Shown one piece after another: positions 26,553-35,614 of a stretch of 44,084 bases of DNA. Both the position numbers and the translations under genes were made by a program. Location of the stretch: NCBI GenBank assembly GCA_021787445.1, contig JAJYLV010000010.1, positions 1 through 44,084 of the forward strand, in the 5' to 3' direction. The notes below the pieces were generated by a model that made no database searches, had not been told where the DNA came from, and saw only the letters and a list, made by a program, of their open reading frames with translations. The DNA comes from Chloroflexota bacterium (GTDB lineage Bacteria > Chloroflexota > Limnocylindria > P2-11E). Positions within the stretch are counted from its first letter, which is position 1; the number at the start of each line of letters is the position of its first letter.

Positions 26553-27001
26553 GCCGTCGCCCTCTCCTTCGCGCTCGCGGGCATGGGCTCCGGCCGCTGC
26601 GCCGCGTGCGGGTGCTCCGGGCCCGCGTAGACGTGGAGCTTGCGGAACATCTTCTCGCCCAGCCTGTTGCGCGGGAGCATCCCGCGGACCGCGCGGCGGA
26701 TGACCTCCTCGGGCCGGCGCTCGAGGAGCCGCGCGAGCGACTCCGTGCGGAAGCCGCCCGGGTACCCGGAGTGCCGTACGTACTGCTTCTGCTGGAGCTT
26801 CTTGCCCGTCACCCGCACCTTGCTCGCGTTCACGACGACGACCGCATCGCCGACGTCGAGGTGGTCGGTGAAGGCCACCTTGTGCTTCCCGCGGAGGGCC
26901 GAGGCGATGCGCGTCGACAGGCGGCCGAGCGTCGCACCGTCGGCATCGACGAGCCACCAGCGCCGCTCGATCTCGCCTTCTTTCACCGTGTACGTGCCCA
27001 T
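26549..27001 (-). CDS. rplM: Ribosomal protein uL13
   Basis: Early 50S assembly protein, 150 aa. [47 protein letters not shown] and [21 protein letters not shown] are family landmarks. The start ATG 27001 follows truA by 17 bases containing a GAGG-type binding site. Pairing with rpsI is near universal. Confidence 0.98.
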   Translation of the reverse strand: MGTYTVKEGEIERRWWLVDADGATLGRLSTRIASALRGKHKVAFTDHLDVGDAVVVVNASKVRVTGKKLQQKQYVRHSGYPGGFRTESLARLLERRPEEVIRRAVRGMLPRNRLGEKMFRKLHVYAGPEHPHAAQRPEPMPASAKERATA

Positions 27002-27018
27002 GTCCGCCTCATTCTCCC

Positions 27019-27723
27019 TCACTCGTCGTCGCCGCCGCGCGCGTCGTCCGCCGGCCCGTCGTACGCGACGCGCACGAGGCACAGCCCCAGCGCCGGCGCG
27101 CTCGGCCCCGCCGCCGAACGGTCCCGCCCCCGGAGGATCTCGCCGAAGCGCTCCACCGTGACGTGGCCCCGTCCGACCCACAGCAGGGTCCCGACGACCC
27201 CCCGGACGACCCCGCGCAGGAACCCGTCCGCCTCGATCTCGAAGCGGAGCAGCGTCCCCTCGCGATGCCACTCGGCCCGGCGGATCGTACGCTCCCCGCT
27301 CCTTCCGATCGCGAAGGCCGCGAGGTCGTGCCGTCCGGCGAGCGTCGCCGTCGCGCGCTCCATCGCGGCCGTGTCGATCGCCTGCGGCACCCAGTGCTCG
27401 CGGTGGCGCTCGAGCGGCTCGCGCTGCGGCGCGTTCCGGATCCGGTACTCGTATGTGCGGCCCGTCGCCGAGTAGCGCGCGTGGAAGTCCTCGCTCGCCG
27501 GCTCGACGTCGCGGACCGCGATGTCCGCGGGAAGGAGGGCGTTGACCCCCCTTCGGATCGCCTCTCGGTCCAGCTCCGTGTCGGAGCGGAAGCTCATGAC
27601 CTGCCCCGTCGCGTGGACCCCCGCGTCGGTCCGGCCCGCGAGGACGATCCGCACGCCGTGCCCCAGGATCGTCCCGAGCGCCCGCTCCAGCTCGCCTTGC
27701 ACCGTCGGCGCGTTCGCCTGCAC
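27019..27723 (-). CDS. truA: tRNA pseudouridine(38-40) synthase TruA, true N-terminus upstream of any normal start
   Basis: Forms pseudouridine in the tRNA anticodon arm. The catalytic Asp33 (numbered from the GTG) lies in [10 protein letters not shown], and [21 protein letters not shown] and [16 protein letters not shown] follow. The first standard codon is GTG 27723, but the same frame upstream encodes the conserved first strand [15 protein letters not shown]. The real start is therefore probably one of the non-standard codons at 27771-27777, directly after the rplQ stop. The usual Trp of the G-W-Q motif is Ser. Read with the extension, the length is about 250 aa, normal for the family. Confidence 0.88.
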   Translation of the reverse strand: MQANAPTVQGELERALGTILGHGVRIVLAGRTDAGVHATGQVMSFRSDTELDREAIRRGVNALLPADIAVRDVEPASEDFHARYSATGRTYEYRIRNAPQREPLERHREHWVPQAIDTAAMERATATLAGRHDLAAFAIGRSGERTIRRAEWHREGTLLRFEIEADGFLRGVVRGVVGTLLWVGRGHVTVERFGEILRGRDRSAAGPSAPALGLCLVRVAYDGPADDARGGDDE

Positions 27724-27778
27724 CTGCGACCCGCCGTAGCGGGTCCCGTCGTAGGCGACCGTCGCCCGGAGGTTCGTT

Positions 27779-28267
27779 CTAGGCGGTCCCCGCCTTCTCG
27801 GTCTTCTTCTCGGCCGTCTTCTTCTCCGCGGAGCGACGGCGCGGGAGACCCAGCCGGCGACGCGGCTTCGCCTCGACCTCCGCGGCCTCCTTCTTCTTGC
27901 GCTCGTCCGCCGCGCTCGGGACCAGCTCCAGCTGGATCATCGGCGCGGCGTCACCGACGCGGTGGCCGACGCGCGTCATCCGCAGGAAGCCGCTGCGCCG
28001 GTCGGGGAACCGCTCGTTGAGGTCGGTGAAGAGCTTGTCGACGAGCTCGGGCTCGGGGAGCCACGCGAGCGCCTGGCGACGCGCGCCGAGGGAGCCGTCC
28101 TTGCCAAGGAGGATCATCCGGTCGACGAAGCGACGGATCTCCTTCCCCTTCGCCTCGGTGGTGCGGACCTTCTCGTATCGCAGGACGGAGACGCTCAGGT
28201 TGCGGAGCATCGCCAGACGCTGATCGGTCGTCCGCCCGAACTTGCGCTCGTGGACCTGGTGCGGCAT
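27779..28267 (-). CDS. rplQ: Ribosomal protein bL17 with basic C-terminal tail
   Basis: 50S protein near the exit tunnel. The core spans residues 1-117: HERKFGRTTDQRLAMLRNL, then TEAKGKEIRRFVDRMI and GFLRMTRVGHRVGDAAPM. A 45-residue Lys/Arg/Ala-rich tail follows and ends in AEKKTAEKKTEK, longer than the 120-aa norm. ATG 28267 follows the rpoA stop with no gap. Confidence 0.97.
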   Translation of the reverse strand: MPHQVHERKFGRTTDQRLAMLRNLSVSVLRYEKVRTTEAKGKEIRRFVDRMILLGKDGSLGARRQALAWLPEPELVDKLFTDLNERFPDRRSGFLRMTRVGHRVGDAAPMIQLELVPSAADERKKKEAAEVEAKPRRRLGLPRRRSAEKKTAEKKTEKAGTA

Positions 28268-29377
28268 CTATTCGTCCTCGAGCCCGCCGCCCGTGGGCAC
28301 GCTCTCGTCGGCGTCGCCGGCGCGGTTGCCCTCGCTGGGCTCGTCGCCGAGCACGCCGAGCTCGACCTCATCCTCGGTCTCGCTCGTGTCGATCGTGTCC
28401 TCGTCCTCTTCCTCGCCCTCACCTTCGCCCGCGGCGCTCGGCTCGGGCGCCTCGATGAGGCCACGCGCGGCGAGGCGCTCCTTGATCTCATCGAGCGACT
28501 TCTTGCCGAAGTTGCGCATGCGGAGGAGCTCCTCGTCCGGCGTCTGCAGGAGCTGTCCGACCTTCGTGATGCCGTGGCGCTTCAGCGAGTTGAACGCGCG
28601 CTGCGGCAGGTCGAGGTCCTCGATCGGCATGTCGGCGATCCCCGGCGGCAGCGACCCGCCGTCCTGATGCGCCGGCTGTGCGAGCGCGGCCTGCGACCGC
28701 GTGAGGCCGGAGAAGAGGGTGAATTGCTGCACGAGGATCTGCGCGCCCTGGGCGACGGCCTCGTCCGGCGGCGTCGTGCCGTCGGTCCACACCTCGAGGA
28801 GCAGGCGGTCGTAGTTCGTCACCTGCCCGACGCGGGTGTTCTCGACGTTGAAGTTGACCTTGCGGACCGGCCCGAAGAGCGCGTCGATGGGCACGACCCC
28901 GATCGGCAGTCCCTCGCGGCGGTCGCCCGGAACGAAGCCGCGGCCCGTCTCCACCGTCAGCTCCATCCACAGGGAGGCCTCCGGCTCGAGGGTCGCGACG
29001 TGGGCCTCGGGGTTGATGATCTCGATGTCGCTCGTCGTCTGGATGTCGGCCGCCGTGACGTCGCCCGGCCCTTCCTTCTCGAGGACCAGCGTGACCGGCT
29101 CGGTCGCGAACGAGCGGAGCCGGATCGCCTTCAGCTTGAGGACCATCTCGACGACGTCTTCCTTGACGCCGGGGATCGTCGAGAATTCGTGCGCGACGCC
29201 GCGGATGCGCGCCGCCGTGATCGCGGCACCCGGCAGCGACGAGAGAAGCACGCGCCGCAGCGAGTTCCCGAGCGTCGTGCCGTAGCCGGCGGGCAGGGGC
29301 TCGCAGACGAACCGCGCGTAGCGGTCGTCGCCCTCGAGGCGCTCGATCTTCGGGTATTCGAGTTCGACGATGGACAT
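28268..29377 (-). CDS. rpoA: RNA polymerase alpha subunit with long acidic C-terminal tail
   Basis: Alpha subunit of RNA polymerase, 369 aa against a usual 315-330. The N-terminal dimerisation domain (GYGTTLGNSLRRVLLSSLPGAA, INPEAHVATLEPEA, DRLLLEVWTDGT) and the C-terminal DNA/activator-binding domain (LPQRAFNSLKRHGITKVGQLLQ, NFGKKSLDEIKERL) are complete. From about residue 308 there is a roughly 60-residue tail very rich in Glu and Asp (GEGEEEDEDTIDTSETEDE). It follows rpsD after a 34-base gap containing a hairpin and an AAAGGAGC binding site. Confidence 0.97.
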   Translation of the reverse strand: MSIVELEYPKIERLEGDDRYARFVCEPLPAGYGTTLGNSLRRVLLSSLPGAAITAARIRGVAHEFSTIPGVKEDVVEMVLKLKAIRLRSFATEPVTLVLEKEGPGDVTAADIQTTSDIEIINPEAHVATLEPEASLWMELTVETGRGFVPGDRREGLPIGVVPIDALFGPVRKVNFNVENTRVGQVTNYDRLLLEVWTDGTTPPDEAVAQGAQILVQQFTLFSGLTRSQAALAQPAHQDGGSLPPGIADMPIEDLDLPQRAFNSLKRHGITKVGQLLQTPDEELLRMRNFGKKSLDEIKERLAARGLIEAPEPSAAGEGEGEEEDEDTIDTSETEDEVELGVLGDEPSEGNRAGDADESVPTGGGLEDE

Positions 29378-29391
29378 GTGTTCTGCTCCTT

Positions 29392-29406
29392 TGGGCGCGA
29401 CGCCCA
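29392..29406. other. Hairpin between rpsD and rpoA
   Basis: TGGGCG and CGCCCA form a 6-bp stem with a 3-base loop, directly upstream of the rpoA ribosome-binding site. It may tune rpoA translation relative to the ribosomal genes. Confidence 0.3.
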
Positions 29407-29411
29407 GGCCG

Positions 29412-30035
29412 CTAGCGCGAGTAGTGCTCGACGATCAGCTGGGTGTCGACCTGTGTCTCGATCTGGTCGCGGGTCGGTGTGGTCACCATCCGCGTCGTGT
29501 AGCTGTCGGGATCCACCTCGAGCCAGCCCGGCCGAGGCTGCGTCTTCGCCCACGCGAGGGCGTCCTTGAAGTACTGGAGCGAGCGGCTCGCCTCGTGGAC
29601 GGTCACGACGTCGCCCGCGCGCACCGTGCGGCTCGGGGTCATCGCGACGTGGCCGTTCACCTCGATGTGGCCGTGTCCGACGAGCTGGCGCGCCTGGGCC
29701 CGCGACTTCGCGAAGCCCGAGCGGTACACGACGTTGTCGAGGCGCGACTCGAGGAGCACGAGGAGCTGGTCGCCCGTCGCGCCCTTGGTCTCGAGGGCCT
29801 CGTCGAACGTGCCGCGCATCTGCCGCTCGAGCACGCCGTACATGCGCCGCGCCTTCTGCTTCTCGCGCAGCTGCAGGGCGAAGTCGGAGACCTTCCGGCG
29901 CCGCTGCTGGTGCATCCCGGGCGGCGACGGGCGGCGCTCGAAGGTGCACTTGGTGAGGCACTTCTCGCCCTTGAGGTAGAGCTTCATGCCTTCGCGGCGG
30001 CAGATCCGGCAGACCGGACCGGTGTATCTGGCCAT
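29412..30035 (-). CDS. rpsD: Ribosomal protein uS4, zinc-binding (C+) form
   Basis: Primary 16S assembly protein, 207 aa. The N-terminus has CRICRREGMKLYLKGEKCLTKC-type four-cysteine spacing (residues 9-30), the zinc form. The S4 RNA-binding domain is LESRLDNVVYRSGFAKSRAQARQLV and HIEVNG. ATG 30035 lies 3 bases after the rpsK stop. Confidence 0.98.
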   Translation of the reverse strand: MARYTGPVCRICRREGMKLYLKGEKCLTKCTFERRPSPPGMHQQRRRKVSDFALQLREKQKARRMYGVLERQMRGTFDEALETKGATGDQLLVLLESRLDNVVYRSGFAKSRAQARQLVGHGHIEVNGHVAMTPSRTVRAGDVVTVHEASRSLQYFKDALAWAKTQPRPGWLEVDPDSYTTRMVTTPTRDQIETQVDTQLIVEHYSR

Positions 30036-30038
30036 GCC

Positions 30039-30497
30039 TTACACCCTCCGCCGCTTGGGGGCGCGGCAGCCGTTGTGCGGGATCGGAGTTACGTCCGTGA
30101 TCGCGGTGACCTGGAGCCCCGCCGCCTCGAGCGCGCGGATGGCCGCCTCTCTCCCGGCGCCGGGACCCTTCACGAATACCTCCACCGAGCGCATCCCGGC
30201 CTCGAGCGCCTTCTTCGCGGCGTTCTCGGCCGTGACCTGCGCGGCGTAGGGCGTGCTCTTGCGCGAGCCCTTCCACCCCGACGCGCCGGCCGTCGCCCAG
30301 CAGATGGTGTTCCCCTGCGGATCGGTGATCGAGACGATCGTGTTGTTGAAGGAGGCCTTGACGTGGGCCTGCCCGTGCGGGACGACGCGCTTCTCGCGAC
30401 GGCGGCGCGGCGCGGGACGTCCCTCGGCGGTCGCCGCCGCGGGTGCGGCGGGCGCGGCCTGCGGCGGAGCGGTGGGCGTGCGCGACTCCTGCGACAT
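30039..30497 (-). CDS. rpsK: Ribosomal protein uS11 with Ala/Pro-rich N-terminal extension
   Basis: 30S platform protein, 152 aa against about 130. The first 35 residues are an Ala/Pro/Arg stretch. The core is intact: [43 protein letters not shown], and the end [20 protein letters not shown] 30497 shares one base with the rpsM stop (TAATG). Confidence 0.97.
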   Translation of the reverse strand: MSQESRTPTAPPQAAPAAPAAATAEGRPAPRRRREKRVVPHGQAHVKASFNNTIVSITDPQGNTICWATAGASGWKGSRKSTPYAAQVTAENAAKKALEAGMRSVEVFVKGPGAGREAAIRALEAAGLQVTAITDVTPIPHNGCRAPKRRRV

Positions 30498-30880
30498 TAC
30501 GTCTTCGCCGTCGCCTTCTTCTTGCCGGCGACCGTCTTCCGCGGGCCCTTGCGGGTGCGGGCGTTCGTCCGGGTGCGCTGCCCGCGCACCGGGAGGCCGC
30601 GCCGGTGGCGCAGCCCGCGGTAGCTGCCGATCTCCTGGAGGCGCTTGATGTTCAGCGCGATGTCGCGGCGCAGGTCGCCCTCGACGGTGTAGCTGCGGTC
30701 GATGACCTCACGGAGGCGCGCGACCTGCGGCTCGGTGAGGTCGCGCGTGCGCGTCGCGCCCTCGACCCGCGCCTCTTCGCAGACGCGCTGCGCGAGGGAC
30801 GGACCGATGCCGAACAGGTAGCGGAGAGAGATGTCGATGCGCTTCTCGCGAGGGATGTCGACACCGGCGATACGAGCCAT
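30497..30880 (-). CDS. rpsM: Ribosomal protein uS13
   Basis: 30S head protein bridging to the 50S subunit, 127 aa. [21 protein letters not shown], the helix-two-turn-helix [12 protein letters not shown] and the C-terminal [28 protein letters not shown] are diagnostic. ATG 30880 follows rpmJ by 10 bases with AGAGGAGGC upstream. Confidence 0.98.
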   Translation of the reverse strand: MARIAGVDIPREKRIDISLRYLFGIGPSLAQRVCEEARVEGATRTRDLTEPQVARLREVIDRSYTVEGDLRRDIALNIKRLQEIGSYRGLRHRRGLPVRGQRTRTNARTRKGPRKTVAGKKKATAKT

Positions 30881-30890
30881 GAGCCTCCTC

Positions 30891-31004
30891 TTATCCCTGA
30901 CGCTGCTTGTGCTTCGGCTCGGAGCAGATCACCAGGATCTGCCCTTCGCGGCGGATGATCTTGCACTTGTCGCAGCGCTTCTTGACGCTGGCGCGGACCT
31001 TCAC
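30891..31004 (-). CDS. rpmJ: Ribosomal protein bL36 (zinc form)
   Basis: The 37-aa zinc-ribbon 50S protein: [15 protein letters not shown]...[13 protein letters not shown], with Cys-x2-Cys, then Cys and His ligands in place. GTG 31004 lies 2 bases after the infA stop. It ends just before the rpsM binding site. Confidence 0.96.
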   Translation of the reverse strand: MKVRASVKKRCDKCKIIRREGQILVICSEPKHKQRQG

Positions 31005-31006
31005 AG

Positions 31007-31240
31007 CTAATACCTGACCCTTCGAGTGATGCGGCCACGCTTGAGGTCGTACGGAGAGAGCTCCACCAGCACCTTGTCCCCGGGCACGACGCGGATGAAG
31101 TTCATCCGCATCTTCCCCGAGATGTGCGCGAGCACCTGGTGACCGTTCTGGAGCTCGACCTTGAACATCGTGTTCGGAAGGGCCTCGGAAACGGTCCCTT
31201 CCACTTCGATGACGTCCTTGCTCGGCTTGCTGCTCGCCAA
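31007..31240 (-). CDS. infA: Translation initiation factor IF-1
   Basis: S1/OB-fold factor that binds the A site during initiation. [27 protein letters not shown] and [33 protein letters not shown] cover the whole family. TTG 31240, with GGAG 6 bases upstream, gives 77 aa, close to the usual 72. An alternative GTG at 31309 overlaps the map stop (GTGA) but would add 23 unconserved residues. Confidence 0.93.
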   Translation of the reverse strand: MASSKPSKDVIEVEGTVSEALPNTMFKVELQNGHQVLAHISGKMRMNFIRVVPGDKVLVELSPYDLKRGRITRRVRY

Positions 31241-31305
31241 AAGCGCTCCAGACACGGTTCTCCGCGGTCGACCGACGGCGGGAACGCCAATAGTAGCAAA
31301 TGCCG

Positions 31306-32142
31306 TCACCGGCGTGCCGCCGCCGCCCGCCGGGCCGCCGGCCGGGCGGGCTTGCGCGCCGGCGCGGGCCTCTCGGCGGCGGCCGCGGCCGCCGCGGTGA
31401 GGACGACGGGGCCCGCGTCCGTGACCGCCAGGGTGTGCTCGAAGTGGGCGGACAGGGAGCCGTCAGCCGTCCGGACCGTCCAGCCATCGCTCTCGACCCG
31501 CGTCTCGGCCCCGCCGGCGTTGAGCATGGGCTCGATGGCGATACAGAGGCCGACGCTGATCGGCCTCCCCTGCCCCCCCGTGCCGTAGTTGGGCACCTGC
31601 GGCGGCTCGTGCATGGCGCGCCCGATCCCGTGGCCGACGTAGTTCCGGACGACCGAGTAGCCGTTCTGCTCCGCGAACGCCTGGACCGCGGTCCCGATGT
31701 CGCCGAGGCGGTTCCCCGGGCGCGCCGCGGCGATGCCCCGCCGGAGCGCCTCCTCGGTGACGCGGATGAGACGCGCGGCCTCGGGCTTCACCTTCCCGAC
31801 CGGGACGGTCACGGCGGCGTCGGCGTGCCAGCCGTCGACGATGGCGCCGACGTCGATGCCGACGATGTCGCCCTCGTGGAGCTTCCGCCGGCCGGGGATG
31901 CCGTGGACGATCTCGTCGTTCACCGAGGTGCAGATCGTCGCCGGGTAGCCGTAGTAGCCCAGGAACGACGACGTCGCGCCGTGCTCGCGGATGACCGCGG
32001 CGCCGATCGCGTCGAGCTCACCGGTCGTGATCCCAGGGCGGACCGCGGCGCTGCAGCGCGCGAGCATCTCCGCCACGACGGCGCCGGCACGCCGCATCGT
32101 CGCGATCTCCGACGCGCTCTTGAGGGTGACGAGCTCCTTCAC
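31306..32142 (-). CDS. map: Methionine aminopeptidase, type I, with Ala/Pro/Arg tail
   Basis: Removes initiator methionine. All five metal ligands are present: Asp97 and Asp108 ([14 protein letters not shown]), His171 (NYVGHGIG), Glu204 (AIEPML) and Glu235 (FEHTLAV), plus substrate His80. The catalytic part ends near residue 248; a further 30 residues are Ala/Pro/Arg-rich low complexity, not seen in standard enzymes. GTG 32142 overlaps the adk stop (GTGA). Confidence 0.97.
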   Translation of the reverse strand: MKELVTLKSASEIATMRRAGAVVAEMLARCSAAVRPGITTGELDAIGAAVIREHGATSSFLGYYGYPATICTSVNDEIVHGIPGRRKLHEGDIVGIDVGAIVDGWHADAAVTVPVGKVKPEAARLIRVTEEALRRGIAAARPGNRLGDIGTAVQAFAEQNGYSVVRNYVGHGIGRAMHEPPQVPNYGTGGQGRPISVGLCIAIEPMLNAGGAETRVESDGWTVRTADGSLSAHFEHTLAVTDAGPVVLTAAAAAAAERPAPARKPARPAARRAAAARR

Positions 32143-32705
32143 GAGATCGCGTTCGCGAGGCGCGCGGCGATCTCCTTCACGTCGCCGACGCCGTCGACGC
32201 AGCGGACGAGGCCCCTCTTCCCGTAGAAGTCGACGACGGGCTTCGTCCGCTCTTCGTAGACGCGGAGCCGCCGGCGCACGACCTCCGGCGAGTCGTCGAC
32301 GCGGCCCTGGCCGCGCTTCGAGAGGCGCTCGACGAGCTCGTCCTCCGGCACCTCGACGAGCACGACGTGCGCGACGCGACGTCCGGCGTCGCCGAGGAGG
32401 CCGTCGAGGGCCTCCGCCTGCGGCACCGTCCGCGGGAAGCCGTCGAAGAGGATGCGCACGGCGGCCGGCGTCTCGCCGACGCGCTCGCGCACCATGTCCA
32501 CCGTCACGTTGTCGGGGACGTACTCGCCCTTCGACATGTACGACTCCGCGAGCTTCCCGAGGGGCGTGCCTTCCGTGAGGTGCTTCCGGAAGAGGTCGCC
32601 CGTCGCGAGGTGCACCCAGCCGCCGGAGCCGACGAGGAGCTCGGCCTGGGTCCCCTTCCCCGACCCGGGGGGCCCGATGAGGATGATCTCGCCGTCCGCG
32701 CCCAC
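32139..32705 (-). CDS. adk: Adenylate kinase, short lid-less form
   Basis: Interconverts ATP+AMP and 2 ADP. The P-loop GPPGSGKGTQ is at residues 11-20, followed by HLATGDLFR, FDGFPRTVPQAEAL and GRVDDSPEVVRRRLRVY. At 188 aa it lacks the 27-residue zinc/lid insertion. GTG 32705 overlaps the last base of the secY stop. It sits in the usual secY-adk-map order. Confidence 0.97.
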   Translation of the reverse strand: MGADGEIILIGPPGSGKGTQAELLVGSGGWVHLATGDLFRKHLTEGTPLGKLAESYMSKGEYVPDNVTVDMVRERVGETPAAVRILFDGFPRTVPQAEALDGLLGDAGRRVAHVVLVEVPEDELVERLSKRGQGRVDDSPEVVRRRLRVYEERTKPVVDFYGKRGLVRCVDGVGDVKEIAARLANAIS

Positions 32706-34000
32706 TAGCGGATGAAGCCCTCGTACGAGCGCATGAGGAGCTGCGCCTCGAGCTGCTTCATCGTCTCGACGACGACGCCGACGACGATGAGGATGCTCGT
32801 GCCGCCGAGGCGGAGCGTCTGCACGCCGGTGAGGTCGCCGATGAGCGTCGGCATGACGGCGACGATCCCGAGGAAGAGCGCGCCGGCGATCGTGATGCGC
32901 GTCACGACGCGCCCGAGGAACTCCGCGGTCGGCCGGCCGGGCCGGATGCCGGGGATGAAGCCGCCATACCTCTTGATGTTGTCGGCGACGTCGTTCGGGA
33001 CGAAGGTGAACGCCGTGTAGAAGAAGGTGAAGAGGACGGTGAGGATGAAGTACAGGCTGTTGTAGACGAACGTGTTCTGGAACGCCGCGACCGTCGCCGT
33101 CGACGCGTCGCGCAGCCAGGTGGTGTCGCTGTTCGTGAAGTACTGCGCCACCTGCGACGGCAGCAGGAGGATCGAGATGGCGAAGATGATCGGGATGACG
33201 CCGGCGCTGTTGACGCGGAGCGGGATGTGCGTGCTGCCGCCCGAGTACATCCGCGTGCCGCGCACGCGCTTCGCGTACTGCACCGGGACGCGGCGCTCGC
33301 CCTCCTGGATGAAGACGATCGCGGCGATGACGCCGACCGCGATGAGGACGTACACGGCGAGGAGCGCGTAGTTCTCCTGGACCTGCAGGGTCTGGGAGAC
33401 CGTGGTCGGCAGCCGGCCGACGATGCCGGCGAAGATGATGAAGCTGATCCCGTTGCCGATGCCGTTCTCGCTGATCAGCTCGCCGAGCCACATGAGCAGG
33501 AGCGTCCCGGCGGTGAGCGTCGCGAGGATCGAGATCGTCAGCCCGAAGCTCGACAGCCCGAAGTCGGCGATGACGCCCGAGCGCTGCATGAAGACCGAGA
33601 CGCCGATGCCCTGGAGGATGGCCATGGGCACGGTGAGGATGCGGGTGTACTGGTTGATCTTGTTCCGCCCGTACTCGCCCTCCTTGGAGAGGCGCTCGAG
33701 GGCGGGGATCGTCTGGTTGAGGAGCGTCATGATGATCGACGCGTTGATGTACGGGTTGACGCCGAGCGCCACGACGCTGAAGCGCGCGAGCCCGCCGCCC
33801 GAGAAGAGGTCGAGCAGGCTCAGGAGCTGGTTGCTCGCGAGGACGCTCGCGAGCTTCGTCTGGTCGACGCCCGGCAGCGGCACGTGCGCGAGGAAGCGGA
33901 ACACGACGAGCATGCCCAGCGTGTAGAGGATCTTGTTGCGGAGGTCCGGCGCGCGCATCGCATCGACGAGCGCGTCGAAGATGGGGACCTTGCCGGTCAC
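32705..34000 (-). CDS. secY: Protein translocase subunit SecY
   Basis: Central channel of the Sec translocon, 431 aa with ten membrane helices. The first segment is NKILYTLGMLVVFRFLAHVPLPG, and the plug region SGGGLARFSVVALGVNPYINASIIM follows. NGISFIIFAGIVGRLP, the cytoplasmic loop RRVPVQYAKRVRG and the C-terminal SYEGFIR are also present. GTG 34000 directly follows the rplO stop. Confidence 0.97.
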   Translation of the reverse strand: MTGKVPIFDALVDAMRAPDLRNKILYTLGMLVVFRFLAHVPLPGVDQTKLASVLASNQLLSLLDLFSGGGLARFSVVALGVNPYINASIIMTLLNQTIPALERLSKEGEYGRNKINQYTRILTVPMAILQGIGVSVFMQRSGVIADFGLSSFGLTISILATLTAGTLLLMWLGELISENGIGNGISFIIFAGIVGRLPTTVSQTLQVQENYALLAVYVLIAVGVIAAIVFIQEGERRVPVQYAKRVRGTRMYSGGSTHIPLRVNSAGVIPIIFAISILLLPSQVAQYFTNSDTTWLRDASTATVAAFQNTFVYNSLYFILTVLFTFFYTAFTFVPNDVADNIKRYGGFIPGIRPGRPTAEFLGRVVTRITIAGALFLGIVAVMPTLIGDLTGVQTLRLGGTSILIVVGVVVETMKQLEAQLLMRSYEGFIR

Positions 34001-34534
34001 CTAGTCAGACCTCGCTCGGGGCACAGCCCCTCGCTCGACCGTGGTGCTCGACCTCGTGGGCCGTCGCCCCTCGGTCTGCGCGCCGCGGGGACCCTTGAGC
34101 AGCTCGATGGATCCGCCGGCGGCCTCGATCTTCTGCCGCGCCGTCGCGGACACCGCGTGCGCGTGGACCTCGAACGCCGTCGTCACGTCGCCGTCGCCGA
34201 GGATCTTCACCGTCTCGTCGGGCCGGATGAGCCCCTTCGACGCGAGCGTCTCGGGCGAGACCGTGCCGTTCGCGGCGTAGGCGGCGAGCTGGCCGACGTT
34301 CACGGCGACGTGGGTCGTCCTCCGCGGCGGCTTGAAGCCACGCAGCTTGGGGACGCGCATGTGGAGCGGCGTCTGGCCGCCCTCGAACCAGCCCGGGAGG
34401 CCCGGTCCGCTGCGCGCGAGCTGGCCCTTCGTGCCGCGGCCCGCGGTCTTTCCGGTGCCCGAGGCGGTGCCGCGTCCGACGCGCCGGCCGGGCCGGCGTG
34501 CGCCGCGCGGCGCGTTCACCTCATGCAGCTTCAT
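34001..34534 (-). CDS. rplO: Ribosomal protein uL15
   Basis: 50S protein, 177 aa. RRVGRGTASGTGKTAGRGTKGQ and GFEGGQTPLHMR-like motifs (here WFEGGQTPLHMRVPKLRGF) identify it. The C-terminus has about 25 extra residues rich in Arg/Ser/Thr beyond the usual GGSIELL end. ATG 34534 overlaps the rpmD stop (ATGA). Confidence 0.97.
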   Translation of the reverse strand: MKLHEVNAPRGARRPGRRVGRGTASGTGKTAGRGTKGQLARSGPGLPGWFEGGQTPLHMRVPKLRGFKPPRRTTHVAVNVGQLAAYAANGTVSPETLASKGLIRPDETVKILGDGDVTTAFEVHAHAVSATARQKIEAAGGSIELLKGPRGAQTEGRRPTRSSTTVERGAVPRARSD

Positions 34535-34716
34535 GTGGTCGGCTCCTTCACTTCGACGAGGTGCGCGACCTTGCGGAGCATGCCGCGCAGCTGCGGCGTG
34601 TCGTCGAGGTGTGCGCGCGCGCCGACGCGGCCGAGGCCGAGCGCGCGGAGCGTCCCGCGCGCCGCGCCCTTCTCGCCGATGGCGCTCTTCTTCTGGGTCA
34701 CCACGACCTCGGCCAT
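34531..34716 (-). CDS. rpmD: Ribosomal protein uL30
   Basis: The 61-aa 50S protein: VTQKKSAIGEKGAARGTLRALGLGRVG, then LDDTPQLRGMLRKVAHLVEV. ATG 34716 shares one base with the rpsE stop (TGATG); an in-frame GTG at 34719 is less likely. Confidence 0.96.
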   Translation of the reverse strand: MAEVVVTQKKSAIGEKGAARGTLRALGLGRVGARAHLDDTPQLRGMLRKVAHLVEVKEPTT

Positions 34717-35240
34717 CACGCCTCCACCGGCTGGGGCTGGCGGCGCGGCGCGCCGGGGACCTCGACGCCGCGCATCTCGGAGACCGTCTGCGGCGAGCGC
34801 AGCTGGCCGAGCGCCACGACCGTCGCCATGACGACGTTGACCGGGTTGGTGGACCCGAGGGACTTCGTCAGGATGTCGCGGACCCCCGCGGACTCGACGA
34901 CCGCGCGCACGGAGCCGCCGGCGATGACGCCGGTGCCCTTCGACGCCGGGCGCAGGAGCACGGTCGCGGCGCCGAACTCGCCGGTCACCGCGTGCGGGAT
35001 CGACTTGCCGATGAGCGGGACGAGCATGAGGTGCTTCTTCGCGTCGTCGACGCCCTTGCGGATGGCGTCGGGCACCTCGTCGGCCTTGCCGAGGCCGGCG
35101 CCGACGTGCCCGCGCCCGTCGCCGACGACGACGACCGCGGAGAAGCTGAACCGCCGGCCGCCCTTCACGACCTTGGACACCCGGTTGATCTGGACGACCC
35201 GCTCGGTCAGCTCGAGCCGTTCCGGACTGATCCGCGGCAC
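34716..35240 (-). CDS. rpsE: Ribosomal protein uS5
   Basis: 30S accuracy protein, 174 aa. [23 protein letters not shown] and [20 protein letters not shown] form the double-stranded RNA-binding half; [22 protein letters not shown] is the second half. GTG 35240 has AGGAGG at a distance of 8 bases, the clearest ribosome-binding site in this operon. Confidence 0.97.
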   Translation of the reverse strand: MPRISPERLELTERVVQINRVSKVVKGGRRFSFSAVVVVGDGRGHVGAGLGKADEVPDAIRKGVDDAKKHLMLVPLIGKSIPHAVTGEFGAATVLLRPASKGTGVIAGGSVRAVVESAGVRDILTKSLGSTNPVNVVMATVVALGQLRSPQTVSEMRGVEVPGAPRRQPQPVEA

Positions 35241-35252
35241 TTCACATACCTC

Positions 35253-35600
35253 CTAGAACCGCAACCCGGTCTCGCGGGCACTGTCCGCGAGCGCCTTCAC
35301 GCGACCGTGGTAGCGGTAGCCGCCGCGGTCGAACACCACCTCGTTGATGCCGGCCGCCTTCGCCCGCTCGGCGACGGCGCGGCCGACCCCCTTGGCCCGC
35401 TCGCTCTTCTTCCCGGCCTTCACGTCGAGGTCGGAGGCCGCCGCGAGCGTGCGGCCCGACGCGTCGTCGATGACCTGCGCGTAGATGTGCGAGAGCGAAC
35501 GGAACACCGCGAGGCGCGGGCGCTGCGGGCCACCGCTCACGCGGTCGCGGACGCGCGCGTGCCGCTGCAGGCGGCCGGTCCTCCGGATGTCGGTCGGCAT
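35253..35600 (-). CDS. rplR: Ribosomal protein uL18
   Basis: 5S-rRNA-binding 50S protein, 115 aa. [31 protein letters not shown] and [26 protein letters not shown] are diagnostic. ATG 35600 has a GGAGG site upstream and follows rplF by 14 bases. Confidence 0.97.
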   Translation of the reverse strand: MPTDIRRTGRLQRHARVRDRVSGGPQRPRLAVFRSLSHIYAQVIDDASGRTLAAASDLDVKAGKKSERAKGVGRAVAERAKAAGINEVVFDRGGYRYHGRVKALADSARETGLRF

Positions 35601-35614
35601 CGGATCCTCCCCTG

